From positions 219,579-283,578 of the forward strand of contig CANRHB010000001.1 of NCBI GenBank assembly GCA_947630325.1: a stretch of 64,000 nt of DNA. The letters are read 5' to 3'. The position numbers and the translations under genes were made by a program. Positions 13,896-21,956 of this stretch are shown here, piece by piece; positions within the stretch are counted from its first letter, which is position 1, and each line of letters starts with the position of its first letter. The notes beneath the pieces were generated by a model. That model made no database searches. It was given only the letters and a program-made list of their open reading frames with translations, and was not told where the DNA came from. The stretch comes from an uncultured Clostridia bacterium. Lineage in GTDB: Bacteria > Bacillota > Clostridia > Christensenellales > Borkfalkiaceae.

Positions 13896-16475
13896 ATGGA
13901 GCAGGATTTTTTCCGTTTCGACCATGACGGGGACGACGACGAGACCATTGACAATGCGGATCGCGGCAGCTCCCAAGAGAGCGGGTTGCCCCTTGTCTCC
14001 CCTTTCCTCCCGGACGAGGATCGCGGCCTCTATTTTGAGGACGACGACGAGCCCGAGGAAGAGCCCGAAACTCCGACTGTCGAGTTTGAGGACGAGCCCG
14101 GGGAAGAGCCCGAAACTCCGACTGTAGAGTTCGAGGACGAACCCGAGGAAGAGCCCGAAACTCCGACTGTCGAGTTTGAGGACGAGCCCGAGGAAGAGCC
14201 CGAAACTCCAACTGTCGAGTTTGAGGACGAGCCCGAGGAAGAGCCCGAAACTCCGACTGTCGAGTTCGAGGAAGAGCCCGAGGAAGAGCCCGAAACTCCG
14301 ACTGTCGAGTTTGAGGACGAGCCCGAGAATGAGCCCGAAACTCCCACAGTAGAGTTCGAGGACGAGCCCGAGGAAAACGAGGAAAAGGAAGAGAAGGACG
14401 ACTCACCCGCCATCAGTTCGGATTTGATACGCGGACACATCAACACCATCATTCTCCGTTCGCTCTATGACGGGGATAAGTACGGTTACGAAATCATTAC
14501 GGAGATCGAGCGCAAGAGCCGCGGGCAGTACACCATGAAACAGCCCTCCCTTTACAGCGCCCTCAAGCGGCTGGAAAAGGACGGCTACATCACCTCCTAT
14601 TGGGGAGGCTCCGTGGGCGGAGGCAGGAGGAAGTACTTCTCCCTCACCGACGCGGGGAAGGAGATCTCCGAGCGCAACCAGACGGAGTGGGAGTATTCCC
14701 GCACCGTGATCGACAGCTTGATCTCGGACAAGGAATTCGATTTTACCGAACCCGCCCCCAATGCGGTGGATATGCGGGTGCTCAAACAGTCCACTTCCCG
14801 CGTGCCGGGCCGCGACGAGGAGGACGAACTTCCCGAAGAGACGGAGGACGATCTCGCCGCGCAGCGCGCCGCCTTTGAGGAGGAGCGGGCGAGATACGAA
14901 GAGTCTCTCCGCGTGCGCGAAGAGGTGCTCCGCGCAAGGGAAGAGGCGGGCACCAAGCGGGAACAGGAACTCCTCGAACGGGAGTTTGCTCTCGCCGAAG
15001 AGGAACGCCGCCGCGAGGAGGCCGCCTCTGCCGAGGAGCCCGAAGAAACAGAGGTTTCCGAAGAAACAGAAGTTCCCGAAGAAAACGAGGGCGCCGAAGA
15101 GACGCTTGCGGAGACCGCTGAAGTCCCCGAGGTGACCGAAGAGGTGACCGAGCCCGAGGAAAACGAGGAACCCGCATCGGCGGAACCCCCCGAAGAAGCC
15201 GAAGAGCCCGAAACGATCCTCTCGGAGGAAGAGCAACAGCTTCTTGCCGAGGAGGAGATACGCCTTGCCGCAGAGGAAAGAATGCGGCAGATCGAAGAAG
15301 CGCGCCGTCTCGAAGCGGAGGCGCAGGCGCAGAAAGAGTTCCTCGAGGCACAACAGCGCAGGCAGGCCGCAAGCGAGACGCTCTTTGCCCCCACGGACGA
15401 GGATCGTGCGCGCGCCCTCTCGCTTGCGCAGGAAAAGGAAGAGCAGAACGCCCGCATCCGCGAAATGGAACCCTTTGCCGAGGAACGCGCCCGCTATGAA
15501 CAGCGGTTGCGCGACCAGGCGGCGGAGTTCCGCGAAATGCACGCGCGCGAACTCGCCGAGCAGGAGGCCCGCATCCGCGAAGAGGATGAACGGCTCTACC
15601 GCCACCGCGAACAGCAGATCATTCATCAAAATTATCTCAATCTCGTGAACGGAGGTTCGAACGAGGAACGCACCGAGGGCAGTTATTATTATGAAAAGCC
15701 CGCCGCGGAAGATTACGTGTACGTCTCCAAACCCGAGGCGGAACGGGAGTACCGCTCCATCATCCGCAGTCTCTACAACGGCGCACTGCCGCAGGAGGAA
15801 CCCGAGCCCATACCCGCTCCCGTGCCCCCTGTTCCCCCCGTTCCCACGCCTCCTCCCGCACCCGAGCCCGTTCCCGTGCGCACCGCGGAGCCGAAGGAAG
15901 AGGAACCCGCTCCCGCACCTGAGCCCAAACCCGCACGGGTGTACACGGGCCGCCCCCTCGACGGCGTGGACTTTTACGATCTCGAATCCCTCGCCGCACA
16001 GGACGGCATCCGCATCACGACTTCGGGCGGACGGCACAAGGAGGAGATGGTGAAGTCCGAGAGCCTCGTCCACCGCGGAAAAGCGCTCTTCTTCAGCGCG
16101 CTCGTCGTATTCCTGCTTTGCCTTGCGGAAGGGAGCATCGCGCTCGGCTTCCAGAGCAGACTCAAACTCCCCCGCTTCTACCCCTACTTCATTTGGGGAA
16201 CAGGGCTTGCGCTTTTGCTCGTGACCTTCCTGATGTACATCAACCGCTTCGGCGAACGGTCGCTGAGAAAGACGGGAAATCTGCTCGTCAACACCATCGT
16301 CGCCTATGCGCTCTGTGTGATCGTGATCCTCATCGTCGCCCTCGCCGCCAAAGCCGACTTCGCCGATATGGGACAGCTGATGACCTTTGTCATCCTCCCC
16401 GCGGTGTACTTCTTCTCCATCGTCGTGTTCGGCATCGTCTACTATTTGCAGGTGCGACCCATCGACGAAGAATGA
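13896..16475 (+). CDS. Membrane-anchored PadR-like protein with acidic repeats and coiled coil
   Basis: This 859-residue protein combines parts not usually found together. Residues 1-51 are acidic. Residues 52-156 are seven tandem copies of the 15-residue unit EPEEEPETPTVEFED. Residues about 177-275 form a PadR winged helix: RGHINTIILRSLYDG, YEIITEIERKS, PSLYSALKRLEKDGYI, then a GGGRRKYFSLTDAG wing. Residues about 290-640 are a Glu/Arg-rich predicted coiled coil, followed by a Pro-rich linker near 675-710. The last 130 residues hold four predicted membrane helices (about 729-752, 763-782, 795-818, 826-848). PadR proteins are normally short soluble repressors, so this could be a membrane-tethered DNA-binding protein. 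No partner gene is adjacent: rho is convergent and the YkvI-like gene divergent. Confidence 0.88.
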   Translation: MEQDFFRFDHDGDDDETIDNADRGSSQESGLPLVSPFLPDEDRGLYFEDDDEPEEEPETPTVEFEDEPGEEPETPTVEFEDEPEEEPETPTVEFEDEPEEEPETPTVEFEDEPEEEPETPTVEFEEEPEEEPETPTVEFEDEPENEPETPTVEFEDEPEENEEKEEKDDSPAISSDLIRGHINTIILRSLYDGDKYGYEIITEIERKSRGQYTMKQPSLYSALKRLEKDGYITSYWGGSVGGGRRKYFSLTDAGKEISERNQTEWEYSRTVIDSLISDKEFDFTEPAPNAVDMRVLKQSTSRVPGRDEEDELPEETEDDLAAQRAAFEEERARYEESLRVREEVLRAREEAGTKREQELLEREFALAEEERRREEAASAEEPEETEVSEETEVPEENEGAEETLAETAEVPEVTEEVTEPEENEEPASAEPPEEAEEPETILSEEEQQLLAEEEIRLAAEERMRQIEEARRLEAEAQAQKEFLEAQQRRQAASETLFAPTDEDRARALSLAQEKEEQNARIREMEPFAEERARYEQRLRDQAAEFREMHARELAEQEARIREEDERLYRHREQQIIHQNYLNLVNGGSNEERTEGSYYYEKPAAEDYVYVSKPEAEREYRSIIRSLYNGALPQEEPEPIPAPVPPVPPVPTPPPAPEPVPVRTAEPKEEEPAPAPEPKPARVYTGRPLDGVDFYDLESLAAQDGIRITTSGGRHKEEMVKSESLVHRGKALFFSALVVFLLCLAEGSIALGFQSRLKLPRFYPYFIWGTGLALLLVTFLMYINRFGERSLRKTGNLLVNTIVAYALCVIVILIVALAAKADFADMGQLMTFVILPAVYFFSIVVFGIVYYLQVRPIDEE
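14049..14363 (+). repeat. 45-bp minisatellite inside the PadR-like gene
   Basis: Seven tandem 45-bp units, each encoding EPEEEPETPTVEFED with few substitutions (for example G for E in unit 2 and N for E in unit 7). The units are nearly identical at DNA level, so copy number could change by slippage or recombination without breaking the frame. Confidence 0.95.
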
Positions 16476-16491
16476 CCCGAAATATGAAAAC

Positions 16492-16519
16492 GGCGGCTCC
16501 GCAAACTTGCGGAGCCGCC
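16492..16519. terminator. Bidirectional terminator between PadR-like gene and rho
   Basis: A 13-bp stem, GGCGGCTCCGCAA with its complement, is followed by CTCTCTTTTT on the plus strand and preceded by AAAA, which gives a T-run on the minus strand. Confidence 0.85.
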
Positions 16520-16535
16520 TCTCTTTTTGAACGGT

Positions 16536-17984
16536 TCAACTTCCCTTATAAACTTTCAGCCACTCGGGCAGGCGGGCGACGAATTCGTCGTTGCTCTGCG
16601 TCTTTTTCATCATATCGAGGATCCCCTCCGTGCTCTCGGCAAGCCCGCGCTCCCGCAGTTTGTACACGGCGGAAAGTTCTGCTTTCGGCATGAGAAGTTC
16701 CTCCTTGCGCGTTCCCGAACGGCGCAAGTCGACGGCGGGGAAGATGCGTCTCTCCGCAAGTTCCCGCGAAAGGAAAATGTCGCTGTTGCCCGTGCCCTTG
16801 AACTCCTCGTAAATGACGTCGTCCATGCGGCTCCCCGTGTCCACCAACGCGGTCGCAAGAATGGTGATGCTCCCCGCCTCCACGGTGTTGCGCGCCGCGC
16901 CGAAAAAGCGTTTGGGCTCGGCGAACGCACCCGCGTCCAGCCCGCCCGAAAGCGTTTTGCCTGTGCTCTCCGTCATATAATTGTAGGCGCGGGTAAGTTT
17001 GGTTAGGGAGTCGAGCAAAATGACGACGTCCCGCCCGAGTTCGGCAAGCCGCTTGGCGTGCGCGATGGTAAGTTCGGCCGCGCGGATATGATGGTCGGCG
17101 CCTTCGTCGAAGGTGGAATAGATCACCTCCGCCGAGTTCACGCTCGAACGGAAGTCGGTGACCTCCTCGGGCCGCTCGTCGATGAGCAGGACGATGACGT
17201 CGATCTCTTTGTGATTTTCGGAGATCGCGCGGGCGATGTCCTTCAAAAGGGTCGTCTTGCCCGCCTTGGGAGGGGCAATGATGAGGGCGCGCTGACCCTT
17301 GCCGATGGGCGCGAACAAGTCTAAAAGGCGCAACGAAAGGACATCGCTCCCCTGAGAAAGGGTGATGCGCTCATTGGGGTAACCAGCGGTAAGGGTATCG
17401 AAGAAGAGACGCTCCTCATAGGCTCCGACGGGACGGCCGTTGACGCTCAGAAGTTCCCCGATCGCCGCCGAATCGTTTTTGAGGCGGGGCTTGGGAATGC
17501 AGGCGACAAAGTCCCCCTCCCGTAGCTTTAGGGCGTGAATGATGGGCGCGGCGATGAAAACGTCCCCGCCGTTGGTCGGCTGGCAGTTCTTCGCACGCAA
17601 AAATCCATAGCCGCTCTGCATGATCTCGAGGATCCCCGAGCAGGTCGGCTGTTCATAGTACCCCTTCTCATCCCCGCTTGCCACTTCGAGAATGGGCGGC
17701 TTTACCTCCTTCTCCCCCTTGCGGCGGATGTCGCTGAGTTTTTGGATGATGGAGGGGTCGATATAACTCTGTTTGACGGGCGCGCCTCTGCCCGAACGGG
17801 GCACGGGCATCGACCGACCCATGAGAATGTCCACGATCCCGCCCACGAGAACGGTCTTGTTCCCCGAGCGGTCGGTGGGAACGCCGTGCATTCTGCCCAA
17901 AATGCGCAGGGTAGGCAGGGGCAGACTTTCGAGAAAAGTGCGATATTCCTGTTCGATCTCTTTTTCCATTTCCTTATCTATCAT
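16536..17984 (-). CDS. rho: Transcription termination factor Rho
   Basis: This 482-residue RNA-dependent helicase/ATPase terminates transcription. An N-terminal extension precedes the RNA-binding cold-shock-like domain (CSGILEIMQSGYGFLRA, then GDVFIAAPIIHALKLREGDFV). The ATPase core has Walker A APPKAGKTTLLKDIA, Walker B VIVLLIDERPEEVTD and the Q/R loop region SGGLDAGAFAEPKRFFGAARN. It overlaps the upstream MBL gene by 11 bases and has GGAGAGG as a ribosome site inside that gene. Confidence 0.97.
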   Translation of the reverse strand: MIDKEMEKEIEQEYRTFLESLPLPTLRILGRMHGVPTDRSGNKTVLVGGIVDILMGRSMPVPRSGRGAPVKQSYIDPSIIQKLSDIRRKGEKEVKPPILEVASGDEKGYYEQPTCSGILEIMQSGYGFLRAKNCQPTNGGDVFIAAPIIHALKLREGDFVACIPKPRLKNDSAAIGELLSVNGRPVGAYEERLFFDTLTAGYPNERITLSQGSDVLSLRLLDLFAPIGKGQRALIIAPPKAGKTTLLKDIARAISENHKEIDVIVLLIDERPEEVTDFRSSVNSAEVIYSTFDEGADHHIRAAELTIAHAKRLAELGRDVVILLDSLTKLTRAYNYMTESTGKTLSGGLDAGAFAEPKRFFGAARNTVEAGSITILATALVDTGSRMDDVIYEEFKGTGNSDIFLSRELAERRIFPAVDLRRSGTRKEELLMPKAELSAVYKLRERGLAESTEGILDMMKKTQSNDEFVARLPEWLKVYKGS

Positions 17985-18609
17985 CGCAGGTCCTCTCCAT
18001 AAAGATAATTTGCGTCTCTCCCTCCGGTCTTTCGGAGAGAGCGAGCGTTTGTGCCGTTTTTGTATTCCCGAAGAGGGACAAAAATTCCTCCGCGCCCGAA
18101 ATGTCCACGGTAAGCCCCTTCACCTTGTAGTGCATGGGCACGCAGATCGCGGGACGCATCCCCTCGACGTATTTTTTGGCTTCGCGCGCGCCGATGGTGT
18201 AATTCCCGCCGACGGGGAGGAGCAATACGTCCGCCCGTCCGAGCCGTTTGAGCACGTTTGAGGAGCAGGGCTCCCCGATGTCGCCGAGGTGCAGAACGGA
18301 GATCCCCTCCGCCTCGAAACGGAAGGCAAGCGTCTTTCCGCGCTTTCTGCCGCCTGCGTCGTCGTGGTCGCAGAGGACGGAGGTAATGTGCACGCCGCCC
18401 ACGTCGAAAACGCCCTCTTCCCTGAGGACGACGGGCGCGCGCACCCCGCCCACGTTGCAGTGGTCGTAATGCGAATGGCTCACCGTGACGGCGTCCGCGC
18501 GGACATGCGGCAACGGAATGCCGACGTCCCCGAACGGATCGGTCACAATGCGGGTCCCCTCTTCAAAGGTCAAAAGAAAAGAGGAATGCCCCAAATATTG
18601 AATTTTCAT
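17974..18609 (-). CDS. MBL-fold metal-dependent hydrolase (UPF0173/UlaG-like)
   Basis: This 211-residue protein begins MKIQYLGHSSFLLTFEEG and carries the metallo-beta-lactamase metal motif SHSHYDHCN (HxHxDH), a HLGDIG aspartate and a C-terminal VPMHYK histidine. These fit the UPF0173/UlaG-like group of metal-dependent hydrolases, which are often annotated without a known substrate. It is translationally coupled to rho by an 11-bp overlap. Confidence 0.9.
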   Translation of the reverse strand: MKIQYLGHSSFLLTFEEGTRIVTDPFGDVGIPLPHVRADAVTVSHSHYDHCNVGGVRAPVVLREEGVFDVGGVHITSVLCDHDDAGGRKRGKTLAFRFEAEGISVLHLGDIGEPCSSNVLKRLGRADVLLLPVGGNYTIGAREAKKYVEGMRPAICVPMHYKVKGLTVDISGAEEFLSLFGNTKTAQTLALSERPEGETQIIFMERTCDDR

Positions 18610-18730
18610 GACGCCTCCGAAAAAAAGAATGAAATCAAGCCTTTAAGCCTTTCGAAAAGTGAAGCGGAACACAAAAAATTCCTATGCGAACAGTATAGCG
18701 TAAAATTTGCAAAATGTAAAGGGAAAATGC

Positions 18731-19549
18731 TTATTTTTCCGAAAAATAAGCCTCGTAAGCAAGCCGACCTTCCCGAAGGCAACTCAAAAGCGCCTCTTCG
18801 TCCCCCTCTTTGAGCGCTTCGGCGTACCCGCTGAGCCGCTTTGACAGCCCCTCGATCTCGGCAAGAAGGTTGTCGCGGTTATAAAAGTAGAGGTCCTTCC
18901 ACAAATTCTCGTCCACGCCGCCGACCCGCGTCATGTCCTGGAAACTGCCGCCCGTAAAACCGCCGATCCCCTTTGCCGTGGGGCTCTTGATATAGGCGTT
19001 CGAGACGATGTGCGCAAGCTGGGAGGTAAGCGCGATCTTCTTGTCGTGCTCCTCCGCCGTGGTGCGGACGATCCGCCCGAACCCCGCGTCGCGCGCAAGA
19101 CGCTCTATCGTTTTGAGCGCGTCCCCGTCCGTCTTGTCGTTTACGGTCAGGATGAGATTTTTGCCGCGGAAGAGACAAGGGTCGGAGGAAGCGATCCCGC
19201 TCGTCTCCTTGCCCGCCATGGGGTGCGCGCCCACATAGCGGTAGCGGCGCGGCTTGGAAAAGACAGCTTGCTCAATTACCCGCTTTACGCCGCAGATGTC
19301 GCAGACGATTGCACCCTCGGGAAATTCCCCCTCTTCAAGTTCCTTTAGGGTGGGCTTGGGCGGAAGGGCGAGAAAGACGACTTCGGCCCCCTCATAGCTT
19401 TTTGCCTCGCCGTCGATCATGCCGCGGGAAAGAGCGACCTCAATGGGACCCTTACTTCTGTTCTTTCCCAGGACGGTGTGACCGCTTGCTTTGAGCGACG
19501 CCGCAAGCGACGCCCCGATGATGCCGAGGCCATAGACAACAATTTGCAT
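18731..19549 (-). CDS. tyrA: Prephenate dehydrogenase
   Basis: This 272-residue NAD(P)-dependent enzyme of tyrosine synthesis has an N-terminal Rossmann motif (VYGLGIIGASLAASLKASG). The catalytic region shows GAHPMAGKETSGI and TSQLAHIVSNAY. The GGSFQDMTRV segment is also diagnostic. It converts prephenate to 4-hydroxyphenylpyruvate. GAGGGAAAATT precedes the ATG. With aroA nearby and aroK at 39166, part of the aromatic amino acid pathway is present in this window. Confidence 0.94.
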   Translation of the reverse strand: MQIVVYGLGIIGASLAASLKASGHTVLGKNRSKGPIEVALSRGMIDGEAKSYEGAEVVFLALPPKPTLKELEEGEFPEGAIVCDICGVKRVIEQAVFSKPRRYRYVGAHPMAGKETSGIASSDPCLFRGKNLILTVNDKTDGDALKTIERLARDAGFGRIVRTTAEEHDKKIALTSQLAHIVSNAYIKSPTAKGIGGFTGGSFQDMTRVGGVDENLWKDLYFYNRDNLLAEIEGLSKRLSGYAEALKEGDEEALLSCLREGRLAYEAYFSEK

Positions 19550-19572
19550 AATTTTCCCTCAAAAAATTAGTA

Positions 19573-19615
19573 ATTATGTCACACATAGTACGTATTATGT
19601 CACGCATAATACTAT
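19573..19615. repeat. Dispersed TATGTC palindrome, copy 3 (double)
   Basis: TTATGTCACACATAGTAC (19573-19590) is followed by TATTATG-TCACG-CATAATA (19593-19611), a perfect 7-bp stem. The pair lies between the converging ends of its neighbourhood: upstream of tyrA and downstream of the YgjP-like gene. The same two-part layout recurs at 29137-29183. Confidence 0.78.
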
Positions 19616-19628
19616 GCAAACATCAATA

Positions 19629-20258
19629 TTATAAGAATTCGATGGCGGGATTTGCCTTTAACGCCTTTCTCCGCGCTTTCCAATCGGGCAAAATATCCCC
19701 CACCACTTCCCAGAATTCCGCGCTGTGGTTGAACACGACGGTGTGCGCAAGTTCGTGCACGGCGACGTATTCGCAAAGTTTGGGCGGCAGAAAGGCAACG
19801 CGGAAGGTGTAGGCGATCACCCCGTCGCGGTTGCAGGAGCCCCACCTTCCCCTTGCGGAGGAGATGCGCACGGCGCGATAGCAAAAGCCGTATTCTTTCG
19901 CAATGCGGGAGGTGACCCTCTCCATGACTTGAAGAGAAAATTTTTTCAAGAGGCGGGCAAGCGCTTCCCCTCTCTCCTCTTCGGGCAAAAATACCATGCC
20001 CTCGCCGATGCGCGTTCTGCCGCTTGCAATCGTATATGCGCTTCCGAAGAGTAAGAGGTTTGCGCCGTTTGAAAGGTCGAGTTTCGGCCTTTGCTCCACT
20101 GCCTGCAGGCGCTTTTCGACCCAGGAAGCGTGCGACCCGACAAAGCGGGAGATGTAATCTTTGCTCACCCCATAGGGCGCGCGCACGACCACTTCCCCCT
20201 CCCGCGTGACGGTAAGCGAGAGCGTTTTCCGTCTGCTTCGCACGATCTTCACTTCCAT
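19629..20258 (-). CDS. YgjP-like M48-type metallopeptidase (DUF45)
   Basis: This 209-residue protein begins MEVKIVRSRRKTLSLTVTREGEVVVRAP. It contains SSARGRWGSCNRDGVIAYTFRVAFLP and the zinc motif VHELAHTVVFNHSAEFW (HExxH with a downstream His and Glu). This is the YgjP/DUF45 (WLM-related) family. Its peptidase role is inferred from the motif and its substrate is unknown. The ATG at 20256-20258 lies only seven bases after a TATAAT box, predicting an essentially leaderless mRNA. Confidence 0.9.
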   Translation of the reverse strand: MEVKIVRSRRKTLSLTVTREGEVVVRAPYGVSKDYISRFVGSHASWVEKRLQAVEQRPKLDLSNGANLLLFGSAYTIASGRTRIGEGMVFLPEEERGEALARLLKKFSLQVMERVTSRIAKEYGFCYRAVRISSARGRWGSCNRDGVIAYTFRVAFLPPKLCEYVAVHELAHTVVFNHSAEFWEVVGDILPDWKARRKALKANPAIEFL

Positions 20259-20265
20259 GGCACCT

Positions 20266-20294
20266 ATTATAACACGCCTTGCGAGATTTTTCAA
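20266..20294 (-). promoter_or_regulatory. Promoter of YgjP-like gene (leaderless layout)
   Basis: Minus strand TTGAAA (20289-20294), 17-bp spacer, TATAAT (20266-20271). Only 7 bases separate the -10 from the ATG. Confidence 0.75.
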
Positions 20295-20302
20295 CCAATC
20301 GT

Positions 20303-20331
20303 TTGACCTTTTTCTGCGCTTTTGTTATACT
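20303..20331 (+). promoter_or_regulatory. Promoter of aroA (leaderless layout)
   Basis: TTGACC (20303-20308), 17-bp spacer, TATACT (20326-20331). The ATG is at 20338, so the predicted start is at or next to the A of the ATG. Confidence 0.75.
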
Positions 20332-20337
20332 TGTTGC

Positions 20338-21603
20338 ATGGAAATTTACGAATGCGCACGGCTGACGCGGAAAGAATTCGCCGTTTCGGTCCCCGCTTCC
20401 AAGAGTATCTTGAACCGCGCCCTCCTGCTTGCCGCCTTTACCGAGGGCGACACCCTGCTTTCGGGCTGCGGAAATTTCGGGCAGGACAGCGAAGATCTGC
20501 TCTCCTGTCTCTCTTCGCTCGGCATTAGCACAGAGCGGGCGGGCGATAAAATTTGCGTGCACGGCGCCGCTACATTCGGCAAAAAGGCAACTTTGAACGT
20601 GGGGAGCGCGGGCACCGCCGCCCGTTTTTTGACGGCCATCCTCGCTTTTTCGGGGGGAGAATATGACCTCGACGCCTCCCCCCAGATGAAAAAACGCCCC
20701 ATGGACTTTTTGGACGTGCTCGAAAGGGAGGGTGTGCGGATAGAATACGGCGAAAAAGTCGGGCATTTCCCCTTCCGCCTTGAAAGCCGTGGCATTTCTT
20801 CGGACGTTCTCACCGTGGACACCGACGTCAGCACCCAATATGCGAGTGGGCTCCTGCTTGCCGCCGCCGTCGGGAACAAGCCGCTTACCCTTCTTCTCAC
20901 GGGAAGCCGCACGGAGGGCAGTTACATTCAAACGACCCTCGACGTGGTGCGCGCGTTCGGCGGAAATTTCTCCCGCGCGGGAAACAAAATTACCCTCTTC
21001 CCCATCCAAACCGCCGCGAAGGAGTATGCGGTCGCCCCCGATTTTTCGGGCGCGTGCTACTTTTACGCCCTCTCCCTCCTCTGCGGGGCAAGGGCGCTCG
21101 TGAACGGCGCGCACCCCGATTGCGGACAGACCGATTTGAAACTGCTCGATGTTTTGAAAGAAAAAGGGGTAAAAGTGACTGACACCCCCGCGGGAATGGT
21201 AGCGGACGGCGGAAATATTTCCACTTTTAGCGGGTTCGACGTGGATATGCAAGATTTTTCGGACCAAACGCTGACGCTTGCCGCGCTTGCGCCGTTTGCG
21301 GCGACCCCCTCCGTTCTCAAAAACATCGGGCACATCCGCAAGCAGGAGTGCGACCGCGTGGAGGCGATCTTGCACAATCTGACCGCCCTCGGCGTGCCCT
21401 GCGAATGCCGCGGCGAGGATATCTTGATATATCCCGCGCCCGTGCGCCCCGCAACGCTCGAAAGTTACGGGGACCACCGCGTCGCCATGGCGTTTGCGCT
21501 TGTCGGGCTCAAAGCGGACGGGATAAAAATCAAAGATCCCGAATGCTGTAAAAAGACATTTGGGAACTACTTTGAAATTTTGGATGAATTGACGAAAAAA
21601 TAA
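20338..21603 (+). CDS. aroA: 3-phosphoshikimate 1-carboxyvinyltransferase (EPSP synthase)
   Basis: This 421-residue enzyme joins shikimate-3-phosphate and phosphoenolpyruvate in the shikimate pathway. Diagnostic segments are VSVPASKSILNRALLLAAF at the N-terminus, NVGSAGTAARFLTA (residues about 86-99), a GDHRVAMAFAL segment near the C-terminus and IRKQECDRVEAI. The start at 20338 was chosen because it begins the conserved domain and follows the -10 box by six bases; the longer frame from 20206 would cross the divergent YgjP-like gene. No Shine-Dalgarno sequence is present. Confidence 0.95.
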   Translation: MEIYECARLTRKEFAVSVPASKSILNRALLLAAFTEGDTLLSGCGNFGQDSEDLLSCLSSLGISTERAGDKICVHGAATFGKKATLNVGSAGTAARFLTAILAFSGGEYDLDASPQMKKRPMDFLDVLEREGVRIEYGEKVGHFPFRLESRGISSDVLTVDTDVSTQYASGLLLAAAVGNKPLTLLLTGSRTEGSYIQTTLDVVRAFGGNFSRAGNKITLFPIQTAAKEYAVAPDFSGACYFYALSLLCGARALVNGAHPDCGQTDLKLLDVLKEKGVKVTDTPAGMVADGGNISTFSGFDVDMQDFSDQTLTLAALAPFAATPSVLKNIGHIRKQECDRVEAILHNLTALGVPCECRGEDILIYPAPVRPATLESYGDHRVAMAFALVGLKADGIKIKDPECCKKTFGNYFEILDELTKK

Positions 21604-21632
21604 ACCGAGCGGTGGTAGAACCCAACGAAAAG

Positions 21633-21658
21633 AGCGAAACATTGATTTCGCTTTTTTC
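21633..21658 (+). terminator. Terminator of aroA
   Basis: AGCGAAA-CATTGA-TTTCGCT followed by six T residues. Confidence 0.85.
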
Positions 21659-21681
21659 TTTTGCGAAAAAGCGCGTGGCGC

Positions 21682-21710
21682 TTGACTTCTTCTCGCCCTT
21701 GTGCTATACT
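21682..21710 (+). promoter_or_regulatory. Promoter of the structured RNA/leader
   Basis: TTGACT (21682-21687), 17-bp spacer, TATACT (21705-21710). Seven bases downstream is G21717, the first base of the RNA closing stem. Confidence 0.85.
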
Positions 21711-21716
21711 AAAAAT

Positions 21717-21937
21717 GCCAAACAAACTTTATAACCGATGATGGGAGGATTTTTATGTTTTTTTAATAGGAACAGGGAAGGTTTATCCTGCCCTTATGTT
21801 GTACATATTAGAATTTTGCAAAACTGCAAATTCCAATATATGTACGACATTGATCCGTCCCATATATAAAGTTTGTTTGGCGACAACCGGAGTTTGCGTT
21901 TTGTATGCGTCAGCTTCGGTTGGCGCATTTTTTATTT
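21717..21937 (+). ncRNA. Unclassified structured RNA: leader/attenuator or independent small RNA
   Basis: The predicted transcript starts at G21717. GCCAAACAAACTTTATA (21717-21733) pairs perfectly with 21865-21881 (P1, 17 bp). Inside, ATGGGAGGAT (21741-21750) pairs with 21853-21863 with one bulged G (P2). A hairpin with AGGG/CCCT and AGG/CCT steps spans 21774-21794 (P3). GTACATA and its complement near 21801-21845 carry an inner GAATTT/AAATTC plus GCA/TGC stem-loop (P4). A terminator follows at 21906-21933: TGCGTCAGC, a TTCG loop, the pairing arm, then six T. Bases 21880-21889 can alternatively pair with 21917-21926 and disrupt that terminator. The LRR lipoprotein ATG is at 21957, after AAGGAG. 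I do not recognise the family; it does not look like 6S, SRP or tmRNA. Confidence 0.75.
21906..21933 (+). terminator. UUCG-loop terminator at the end of the structured RNA
   Basis: A nine-pair stem, TGCGTCAGC with GTTGGCGCA (two G-T pairs), is closed by TTCG and followed by TTTTTT. It ends about 24 bp before the lipoprotein start. Confidence 0.88.
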
Positions 21938-21956
21938 ATTTACAAGGAGAAAGTTT

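Noticed and set aside
14049-14363. A regular 45-bp repeat array considered as a CRISPR.
   Set aside because: The units are directly adjacent with no spacers and keep a coding frame for a 15-residue peptide repeat.
21717-21937. 6S RNA, SRP RNA or tmRNA as identity of the structured RNA.
   Set aside because: It branches into several helices, unlike the single long hairpin with a central bubble of 6S. It lacks the SRP GGAA-loop domain and any tRNA-like end. A simple MITE is also less likely, because the promoter places the start on the first stem base and a terminator follows.
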